From contig NZ_CP042476.1 in assembly GCF_007993795.1 (NCBI RefSeq), positions 2,232,001 through 2,296,000 on the forward strand: a stretch of 64,000 nucleotides of DNA. The letters run 5' to 3'. The notes under the pieces are model-generated. The model saw only the letters and a list, made by a program, of their open reading frames with translations. It ran no database searches and was not told where the DNA came from. Positions within the stretch are counted from its first letter, which is position 1. Each line of letters begins with the position of its first letter. Shown piece after piece: positions 36,214-42,695 of the stretch. This stretch comes from Antarcticibacterium arcticum (lineage in GTDB: Bacteria; Bacteroidota; Bacteroidia; Flavobacteriales; Flavobacteriaceae). The translations under genes were made by a program, and so were the position numbers.

Positions 36214-37151
36214 TATTCGATAGATCTAAGATAATTTGCCACTAATGTTATATGATTTTTAATAGAAATTTTCTTTACCATCCCTAAACCCGGATAATGT
36301 CCTTGGTCAAAATAATCCTCTAATTCAATTATTGCTGAATTTTGAAGATTGTGACTACGACAGTATTCTACTGCTTTCCTTGCCGCTTCACCAAATTTTC
36401 CCTGAACATCAGCAATTGTGTCATTTGAATTTGATGTAAAATGTCTTATCCATATTTGATTTTCATTATTCATATAGGTAAAATGAATAACTACAGCTCT
36501 AGGAGTGCTCCCTCCTTCTATAAAATCGCTAGAAAGTATTGTATAGTCTGAAAAACCGCTATAATTATCATCCAAGAAATATTTATGTTCTTCTGAGAAT
36601 CTATGACTTACAATAGGTAAAAAATTGCTGTTTCTTGATTCGGGTTCGAAAAGATCGTCCAATCTAATGAATTCAATTTCTTGTCCCTGAAGATATCTTT
36701 TTAGATCTCTATTTCTATCCGGATCATTTATAACAACTTTTCTTACAGATTCTATCTCAATAACTTCTCTAAAATTTTGGTCTGTAGATTGAATTTCATT
36801 TGTTCCAATAATCAAACAATCCCTGAGTTGGTACTTTTCAATCTTTTCTCTAATATAATTACTATTCCTTCTAAAATGAAATGCTGGTTTAAATGAACAG
36901 TTCTCAAGACCATTCAAGAATTCTAAATAAAATTCTGTATCACCTTTTTTTTCCCCAACTTCCGGATTTAAAATCAAAAAATTACTCTGATTGGTTTCGA
37001 AGAATATTCGATTAGCTAAGGTTAAACTGTTTAAACTTTTTTTAACAGGCTCAATAATAGATGAAACGTAACCTTGTATTTCATTTTCTTGACTGAGTTC
37101 CCTTAAAGCTATTAATTCAAATTGACGACCTCTAAGAAAAGGATAGTACAT
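36213..37151 (-). CDS. sce7725-family protein
   Basis: 312 residues beginning MYYPFLRGRQFELIALRELS, the typical start of the sce7725 family (also similar at its start to 'beta family' proteins). Later conserved-looking parts are SSIIEPVKKSLNSL, a central alternation of strands and helices, and IIELEDYFDQGHYPGLG near the end. No signal peptide or membrane helix, so cytosolic. Its biochemical function is not known to me; the family is recorded mainly as the neighbour of sce7726 genes, as here. It is 1 bp from the upstream sce7726 stop and overlaps the RES gene start, so expression is tightly tied. Confidence 0.8.
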   Translation of the reverse strand: MYYPFLRGRQFELIALRELSQENEIQGYVSSIIEPVKKSLNSLTLANRIFFETNQSNFLILNPEVGEKKGDTEFYLEFLNGLENCSFKPAFHFRRNSNYIREKIEKYQLRDCLIIGTNEIQSTDQNFREVIEIESVRKVVINDPDRNRDLKRYLQGQEIEFIRLDDLFEPESRNSNFLPIVSHRFSEEHKYFLDDNYSGFSDYTILSSDFIEGGSTPRAVVIHFTYMNNENQIWIRHFTSNSNDTIADVQGKFGEAARKAVEYCRSHNLQNSAIIELEDYFDQGHYPGLGMVKKISIKNHITLVANYLRSIE

Positions 37152-37152
37152 A

Positions 37153-38022
37153 TTAAATTTGTATTGGTTGTTTTAGATTTTTTATCAAGCACCTTTTCTC
37201 TTTCTTCTTAAGTTTTAAAGCTAAACATATTTGATTTAATTCTCTATAAGTATGTAAAGAGAGTATTTTATCAAATTCCCTTTTCTTTATTTGCTCTAAA
37301 TACATTTGATTTAGTTCATTAATAGGGATTGCTTTAATTAAATTATAGCATAATTTATATTGATTAAAGCTATTCATTTTCGGTAGTTCACCATAATATT
37401 TCTCAACAATTTCTTTATATTCATTTGTGTGAAGAATTTGCATTAAAATGGTGGGATTTAACTTTTCTCTAAACTTTGCCTTATTATAAAATTCAAACTT
37501 TTCCTTGTTTTTATTGTCGAACAATATTATCCCTACATCTTTTCTATACTCTTTATACATATTTAATTTTTCCTTTGGAATTATTAAATATGTTTCATTA
37601 AAGACTTGGCTATAATATTCTATTTGTCCTTTCAATCTTTGATCTGAGTCAAATTCAGTTTTAATCTCAAATGCTTTGGAAATTCCATTAAACATTGCTA
37701 AATCAGAAACAGCCCCGCCAATTCTAAATTCATTAAAAATTATTGAATCTGACTTACCTAATTCTTTGATTAACCAGTCCGTAAGAAATGCATTTTTGAA
37801 AACATATTCATTTTGATAATGATTTTCTAAAACCTGGTATGCGTGTTTAAGAAAACTGGAATAGGAATTCAATGCCGATTTTGGAATTTTTTTATAATTC
37901 CGATCAATTTTCAAATTGATCGAATGCAAATTACCCTGAAGTAAACTAAGTGCTTCACTTCGGGAAAAAATTGTTGAGTAATCGCGTAAAAGATATAGAT
38001 CTCTTTGATTCCTAAAATTCAT
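37153..38022 (-). CDS. sce7726-family protein with a PD-(D/E)XK nuclease-like core
   Basis: 289 residues. The middle reads as a PD-(D/E)XK nuclease fold: Glu98 (FNEFRIG), Asp107 in AVSDLAMFNG, Glu119 and Lys121 in AFEIKTEFDSD, then Gln133 in KGQIEYYSQVF. All expected active-site residues are present. This matches the sce7726 family, usually found beside sce7725. The N-terminal ~90 residues are helical and basic; the C-terminus ends in a lysine-rich helix that could bind nucleic acid. It is the first gene of the operon; a -7-like box TAATTTTG (minus strand, 38034-38027) sits 4 bp before the ATG with no clear -33 element. Low G+C. Target and role are unknown; a DNA-acting sensor or effector is inferred. 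Confidence 0.8.
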   Translation of the reverse strand: MNFRNQRDLYLLRDYSTIFSRSEALSLLQGNLHSINLKIDRNYKKIPKSALNSYSSFLKHAYQVLENHYQNEYVFKNAFLTDWLIKELGKSDSIIFNEFRIGGAVSDLAMFNGISKAFEIKTEFDSDQRLKGQIEYYSQVFNETYLIIPKEKLNMYKEYRKDVGIILFDNKNKEKFEFYNKAKFREKLNPTILMQILHTNEYKEIVEKYYGELPKMNSFNQYKLCYNLIKAIPINELNQMYLEQIKKREFDKILSLHTYRELNQICLALKLKKKEKRCLIKNLKQPIQI

Positions 38023-38230
38023 ATAACAAAATTAGGTCAATTAAATTAAACATAATATGGAAACAAAAATTTCCTATTGAAATGCTATATAATGATCCAG
38101 GTCAACACAAATTATGAAACAAGAATTACGACGTTTGGGGCTGAATTTAATTAATAGGTCAAATTCATTGATTTCTTTAAAAGATTATCTGTGATTTTTT
38201 ATATCCTATTTTAGTGGTCGTTATAATCCT

Positions 38231-38683
38231 TTACACAGGTTTACCAGCCATTTGTTTTTTATATTGTTGCGTAAAAACAATTATTTTCTCCTCACTTAAA
38301 TTATCGTCATTCTGCATTAAATATTTACGAACATCAAATAAAACTTCTCTTACTTCAGGGGAATCGCTATTATGAGACAATAATTTACTCAACTTATTTG
38401 CTATAGGCTCTGGTAACCATAAAAAAGCTTCAAAAGTTAATTTATTCAGGTTTTTTTGATCTTCAGGAAAGGAAAGCCATTCTGATAATAATTCTGCTAC
38501 GAGGTTTGCTTTCGACCTTTTCAAATTTTCTTCTTTAAATTCCTCCAGCTGTTTATCATACCTAAATTTCACAGCATACTGTATTTTGCGATTAATCCAG
38601 TTTTTAAAAACAAACCCTAATAATGTTATTATAAGTGTAGTTAATAATGATGTTGATAATATGATTGTAATGGTTTCATTCAT
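38231..38683 (-). CDS. membrane-anchored hypothetical protein
   Basis: 150 residues: one N-terminal transmembrane helix (ITIILSTSLLTTLIITLLGFVF) and then a basic/acidic helical cytosolic domain (QLEEFKEENLKRSKANLVAELLSEWL). I do not recognise the family. Its A+T-rich composition matches the three-gene operon downstream (208 bp away, same strand), so it may belong to the same transferred segment, but a link is not shown. The gap 38023-38230 contains no gene. Confidence 0.6.
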   Translation of the reverse strand: MNETITIILSTSLLTTLIITLLGFVFKNWINRKIQYAVKFRYDKQLEEFKEENLKRSKANLVAELLSEWLSFPEDQKNLNKLTFEAFLWLPEPIANKLSKLLSHNSDSPEVREVLFDVRKYLMQNDDNLSEEKIIVFTQQYKKQMAGKPV

Positions 38684-38817
38684 CTTTTTGTTTTTTTAAA
38701 ATTAAGATATTTCGCAGTATATTCCTTATCAGGTGGTGCGAGCAAGTTCTAAATTTCGATTTGAGATTAAAATAAATTTGTTATTATAAGAGTCCCGCCG
38801 AACCCAAAGTTAGCTTT

Positions 38818-38849
38818 TTGCGCAGGATTTCCGTTATGGAAATCCGCAA
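38818..38849. repeat. long hairpin in the 38.7-38.9 kb gap
   Basis: Inverted repeat TTGCG...GGATTTCC (38818-38832) / GGAAATCC...GCAA (38838-38849) with loop GTTAT, preceded by AAAGTTAGCT. No T run, so not a typical terminator. The same AAGTTAGCT word occurs in a hairpin at 39599-39635. Confidence 0.5.
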
Positions 38850-38903
38850 GCAATGACGTTCAGGCATTAATGTAGAACGTTTTTCTCAACTATTCCACAG
38901 GTA

Positions 38904-39272
38904 TCACTTATTATCGGAAATTATACATCCCATCCATTCACTATCTTTTAAGGAAATTATCAGAAATCCAAAATTTTCCGACATACATGAGCTTCCGCTA
39001 CCAGAACTAGAAAGTGTTTTAATATTACCAGATTCATCTCGTGAATAGTCTATTTTAATATCTTCATTAAAGATGTGTAAGGCATCTATCCTCGTCTTTA
39101 ATTCCTCTTCATTCATGTCCCTGTTTATGCGAACCACAAAATCAAATTCCGAATTCGCTATCGCCTGGTATACATCTGTTTCCGGATTCTGTGTCTTATC
39201 GTTTTGTCCAAATACGTTTTGGAAACTGGTTAGCAAAATAACCGGAATAAAAAATTTTGTCACTTGTTTCAT
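38904..39272 (-). CDS. small secreted hypothetical protein
   Basis: 122 residues: signal peptide ending NVFGQ, then a short alpha/beta region (FDFVVRINRDMNEEELKTRI ... DIKIDYSRDESGNIKTL) and two cysteines (SSCMSENF; MGCIIS) that could pair outside the cytoplasm. The pattern 'RDMNEEELKTRIDAL ... DESGNIK' weakly resembles a C-terminal extracytoplasmic domain seen in some Bacteroidota M56/BlaR1-type proteins, here alone. Not recognised with confidence. Isolated gene between two hairpin-bearing gaps. Confidence 0.55.
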   Translation of the reverse strand: MKQVTKFFIPVILLTSFQNVFGQNDKTQNPETDVYQAIANSEFDFVVRINRDMNEEELKTRIDALHIFNEDIKIDYSRDESGNIKTLSSSGSGSSCMSENFGFLIISLKDSEWMGCIISDNK

Positions 39273-39299
39273 TACTTCGAATTTAGAAAGGTTCTACAA

Positions 39300-39492
39300 C
39301 GTATTAATAAATGCAATTTTACATTTTTTTCTTTCTTATTATCCCCGTACACACTCCATTCTACCAACTAAGACACCAGTTAAAAACCTCTTTTCGCAAG
39401 CCAATATTCAGCCATAGGCTGTTCTGGCTAAAAGTACCGGTGGTATTTAAGTGTAGATTGAAAAAGCGACAGTTCATCACTATGAATGGTTT
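39300..39492 (-). pseudogene. decayed 3' end of a remB-like gene (remnant A)
   Basis: Read on the minus strand, 39492-39361 encodes a fragment ending at TAG (39363-39361) that aligns with the last ~44 residues of the intact remB-like protein at 46958-49078. Shared pieces are LNT..TF.QN.LWLNIGLR and FNW just before the stop. Further upstream the frame meets a stop (39504-39502). Flank similarity continues past the stop to about 39300 (ATGCAATTTT). No start, so a pseudogene fragment. It fills part of the 408-bp gap 39273-39680. Confidence 0.72.
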
Positions 39493-39598
39493 GGGGTAAG
39501 CTCAAGTGTCGGTAGTAGGGGTGGCGAACTTGTGGGCTTAGAATTAAATGTTGACTAAGTTAATTATTTTCTTTGAAAAGCTACCCATGATTTGTGAT

Positions 39599-39635
39599 AA
39601 GGGACTAACCTGTGATTTAGCAAGTTAGCTCCCCT
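39599..39635. repeat. imperfect hairpin with bulged bases
   Basis: AAGGGACTAAC (39599-39609 region) pairs with GTTAGCTCCCCTT (39623-39635) leaving two unpaired G/C positions on one side. It is followed at 39648-39658 by ATGTTATAGCC, whose inverted copy lies at 41914-41924. It resembles recombination-site hairpins in shape but does not match the attC core consensus. Confidence 0.4.
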
Positions 39636-39680
39636 TACGTGTAGGCGATGTTATAGCCTGTGCTTAACTGGGTTTTTGGT

Positions 39681-40313
39681 TCATTCCATCACAATTTCGA
39701 TTGTCAATTCTATATCTTTGTCCACAAGGGTTTTGTCAGCCCAACTTCCTTCGTATGCGATGTTCCAGTCGAATCGGTTAAAAGTAAACCTTGAGGTAAA
39801 TTTATTTTCGTTAATCAGTGCTGAAAACTCAATACCATTGGTAATACCTTTGATTGTCAGGTTGCCCGATACATTAATGCTATCTTTTGAAAAGTTCTTG
39901 ATTTCTGTTATTTGAAATATTGAAGTAGGAAACTTATCCACATCAAAAAAATCTGAGTTTTTTAGATGATTTTTGAGATTGTTTCTTGGAACGGGATCGT
40001 GTTTGGGAATATCGGTTACTTCTATAGTTTGCATATCCACAATGAATTCCCCGCCTTTTAGTTGACCATTTTGAGTTATAAAATAACCGGTTTTTAACGC
40101 AATATCCCCTTCGTGTTTACCTGTGCCATGCATTTTTGTCCCTTTCCATAAAATTTTTGAATGAGACGGATTTACGTTTGCAGTGTCACCTGAAATTTCA
40201 AGCGGGCTCCTAACTTGTTCGGAAATATTTACCGATTGGGATTCTGACTTATGCTTGCCAACACACGAGACAACTACTAAAGACGAAATTAAAATTAAAA
40301 GGATTTTATTCAT
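39681..40313 (-). CDS. YceI-family lipoprotein
   Basis: 210 residues. The signal peptide has a lipobox-like VVVSC (Cys17), then a YceI lipocalin-like beta-barrel domain (NPSHSKILWKGTKMHGTGKHEGDIALKTG ... HLKNSDFFDVDKFPTSIFQI ... GNLTIKGITNGIEF). YceI proteins bind isoprenoids or other lipids in the envelope. Its start overlaps the end of the intradiol dioxygenase-like gene by 8 bp, so they form a two-gene operon. It belongs to the first accessory block bounded by remB remnants. Confidence 0.9.
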   Translation of the reverse strand: MNKILLILISSLVVVSCVGKHKSESQSVNISEQVRSPLEISGDTANVNPSHSKILWKGTKMHGTGKHEGDIALKTGYFITQNGQLKGGEFIVDMQTIEVTDIPKHDPVPRNNLKNHLKNSDFFDVDKFPTSIFQITEIKNFSKDSINVSGNLTIKGITNGIEFSALINENKFTSRFTFNRFDWNIAYEGSWADKTLVDKDIELTIEIVME

Positions 40314-40947
40314 AATTCGGAATGTTTTTACCTAAGATTATATTTCGTTCTATTAGTACGATGCCATTTTTCTCTTTAGGTTTTATGATTCCCGAGCCTC
40401 CTCTGTTTTTTCTTTCTTTCCGTGTTTCCTTGGTCAATTGTGGGTCATCATCAAAAAGATAATCGTCAAGGTAATATTCATTTTTGTCGGGTTCTTTTAC
40501 AGTTATGTGAATATGCTCTGGCTCACTCCCATTAGGATATGCTGCCGGCCTGAATGTATAGAAAGCATATTTACCGTCTTTTCCTGTTTTGATCCAACCC
40601 CGGATAAATCCGTGTCTTTTTGCCCAACCTGTTTCCTTGCCTTTGGTTTCGTAAATACCTTGTCTATTGGTATGGTAGATATAGAGGATGACATTTTCTG
40701 CCGGGGTTTTTCCATCTTTTTTTAAAACTGTTCCGGTAATTTCCAGTTTTGGTTCGTTGTTTTCAAATTCAGGTAGTGTGTCTGTAGGGGTTAATTTTTT
40801 GTCCCCATACTCAAAAATTGCTTCGCAACCTTCACAACCGCCACCAACAAGTTTGGTCGTTGAATTCTTTGTTTGGGCATTACAAGCTGTTAATATCCAC
40901 AAAGTCAAAAAGAGACCTAACTTCAATGTTCTGAACTTAATATCCAT
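40306..40947 (-). CDS. secreted intradiol ring-cleavage dioxygenase-like lipoprotein
   Basis: 213 residues. Lipobox LTACN at the end of the signal peptide (Cys near residue 22). The intradiol dioxygenase fold follows: ITGTVLKKDGKTPAENVILYIYHTNRQGIY, then FIRGWIKTGKDGKYAFYTFRPAAYP and EPEHIHITV. The four iron ligands expected (two Tyr: GIY and AAYP; two His: EHIHI) are all present. The usual enzymes open catechol rings; export and lipid anchoring point to an extracytoplasmic variant of unknown substrate. A CEGCEAIF cysteine pair precedes the domain. Coupled with YceI; a -7-like box TAATTTTG lies at 40985-40978 without a -33 partner. Confidence 0.85.
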   Translation of the reverse strand: MDIKFRTLKLGLFLTLWILTACNAQTKNSTTKLVGGGCEGCEAIFEYGDKKLTPTDTLPEFENNEPKLEITGTVLKKDGKTPAENVILYIYHTNRQGIYETKGKETGWAKRHGFIRGWIKTGKDGKYAFYTFRPAAYPNGSEPEHIHITVKEPDKNEYYLDDYLFDDDPQLTKETRKERKNRGGSGIIKPKEKNGIVLIERNIILGKNIPNYE

Positions 40948-41032
40948 AGTTTGTCGTATTTGATTTTAACGTTCCCACAAAATTATAGATATAGAAATCA
41001 TTGGTGAAATTGAATGGTCTAAGGCGATGAAT

Positions 41033-41872
41033 TTATAGGTTAACACGATGATTTATACTGAAGCGTTTTTTGAAATCCGGTGCGTATGTTCTACTTAACC
41101 TTACCAATTCCCTGTCTTCCAATTGCAAATCGTAGTCGCCATTAAGTCGGGATTTGAACGACCTTACTTTTGTGATGTTAACCACAGTTGATTTGTGAAC
41201 ACGAACAAAAACATTTTTGTCCAATTTATCACAAATTGATTTTAAGGTTTCGGAGTGCAAATACTTTATGTCTTTAAGGTGAAATGTAATGTAGGGTGAG
41301 TCGGAGGTGATGTGTGTGATGTCCTCTACCTTGACTACCACATTCTCCTTACCGTTATTTACGACTATTGTATCCAATGGAGGTTTACTTACCCCAATGT
41401 ATATGTCTCGAGTATGTTTTAAAAAATACTTATAGCCCACTACAAAGGTTGCATAAACCATAACCACTTTATACAAGTCGTGCGACAATGAATAGGAGTA
41501 GAACTTATAAAGGTCATACCTGCCCTCGTAAAATAGCATAGAAAAAGCCACAGCAACAAAGGGAAAAATTAAAAGATGGACTACGATGGGGGACACAATG
41601 AAAACTGCCGTTTTGCCATAGCTGTTCAATGTCTCATTTTTCAGTTTTTTGTACAAAACAGTTAATATCGGGATAAATAGAAACCATATGGTTTTAAAAA
41701 GTATGGATTCGCTGAAATAGAAATTATAGCCATTCCTTTTTGATTCTAAAAAATCTTGGAAAATTGTCAAACACACTATAAACAGGAAAACTCCTGAAAG
41801 AACAAAAAGCAATTTTCCGATGTTTCCGGAAAGGTTCGGGGTAGCTTTGTTATTAGCAATTGTGTTTACCAT
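41033..41872 (-). CDS. membrane-bound LytTR-family transcription regulator
   Basis: 279 residues: four N-terminal transmembrane helices (about 20-40, 58-75, 88-112, 130-150) followed by a C-terminal LytTR DNA-binding domain from about residue 185 (DITHITSDSPYITFHLKDI ... FVRVHKSTVVNITKVRSF ... LVRLSRTYAPDFKKRF). This is a one-component membrane sensor/regulator without histidine kinase. It lies 85 bp upstream of the dioxygenase-YceI pair on the same strand, so it may control them; no LytTR operator was identified. Confidence 0.9.
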   Translation of the reverse strand: MVNTIANNKATPNLSGNIGKLLFVLSGVFLFIVCLTIFQDFLESKRNGYNFYFSESILFKTIWFLFIPILTVLYKKLKNETLNSYGKTAVFIVSPIVVHLLIFPFVAVAFSMLFYEGRYDLYKFYSYSLSHDLYKVVMVYATFVVGYKYFLKHTRDIYIGVSKPPLDTIVVNNGKENVVVKVEDITHITSDSPYITFHLKDIKYLHSETLKSICDKLDKNVFVRVHKSTVVNITKVRSFKSRLNGDYDLQLEDRELVRLSRTYAPDFKKRFSINHRVNL

Positions 41873-41929
41873 TTTCTTATGTTTGTTAATTTCTTCTTCT
41901 CGGTCTTAGCATTGGCTATAACATTCAAA

Positions 41930-41987
41930 TAATTACAATTTTCTATTTATTCTTTCTTAACCTAAACCCTAATAATCAAAATATCAG
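41930..41987 (-). repeat. copy of the remB 3' end and flank (remnant B)
   Basis: About 58 bp similar to 46912-46967. Identical word CCTAAACCCTAATAATCA (41961-41978 / 46949-46966) and near-identical AATTNCAATTTTCTATTT. Read on the minus strand it ends YFDY-stop, like the YYDY-stop of the intact remB-like protein. No longer coding; the reading frame meets a stop directly upstream. Confidence 0.65.
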
Positions 41988-42041
41988 ATTACCTTTAATT
42001 TGAGAGTAATATTTTTCGAGAGTTTTGTTGCGTTGAAATTT

Positions 42042-42593
42042 TCAATTTTTATCAGCTGTATAGACTACTTCCTGGTTTACCTGAATAGGTATTCCGGGTT
42101 TCAGGGTTTGATAGATGATGCAACAGCGTTCGGTAGCTCCAAAAAGCTTAGAGATGGTATTTTTTTCCACAGCACTATCCACCTCGATATGAACCTCCAA
42201 TCCCATACTTTGAAAAGCCACCGGCACGTCCCTTTCTACCATCAAAGTACCCCTAACATCTGCATTTGCGGTTGCTCTAACCAATGTTTTTTTCAGCGCT
42301 ACCCCCAGCCTGTTGGCGATCATCCTGAGCGTACTTTCAAAACAGGCTGCCAGGGAAGCGCACAGCATATCCCCGGGATTGGGAAAATCATGAAGCCCGC
42401 CAACCGCTCTGTGAACCCCTATTTTAAAAGGTATTTTGAGTTCGTCATTGATAGACACCGAAGTATGAAAAGGATCGTCCAGGTTTTTCCCTTCTACGAT
42501 CGCTTCATCTGTAACCCGGGCCAGTTTGGGATCTGTAACATAGGAATCCATTAAAGGTTGTTGCCGCTCCTGCACAATAGAATTTCTTTTCAT
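42042..42593 (-). CDS. OsmC/Ohr-family peroxiredoxin-like protein
   Basis: 183 residues from the ATG at 42593 (MKRNSIVQERQQPLMDSY). OsmC-fold proteins reduce organic hydroperoxides using two cysteines. The expected pair is seen in DMLCASLAACFESTLR and in ATERCCIIYQTL; extra cysteines are next to each. The 12-codon extension to 42629 is unlikely. Isolated next to the ClC transporter gene; its block is bounded by remB remnants B and D. Confidence 0.88.
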   Translation of the reverse strand: MKRNSIVQERQQPLMDSYVTDPKLARVTDEAIVEGKNLDDPFHTSVSINDELKIPFKIGVHRAVGGLHDFPNPGDMLCASLAACFESTLRMIANRLGVALKKTLVRATANADVRGTLMVERDVPVAFQSMGLEVHIEVDSAVEKNTISKLFGATERCCIIYQTLKPGIPIQVNQEVVYTADKN

Positions 42594-42695
42594 GATCTTT
42601 AGTTTTTTGAGCGGGTTACCAGAAGGCAACTAGTAATTTCCCCTCAAGGTACTAAAAATTAAACGGTTACATAATTTCTCTGTCTTCCGGGTAAT

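Noticed and set aside
38818..38849. CRISPR repeat or insertion-sequence end at the hairpin
   Set aside because: Only one copy, no regular spacing, no transposase frame nearby. Kept only as a hairpin.
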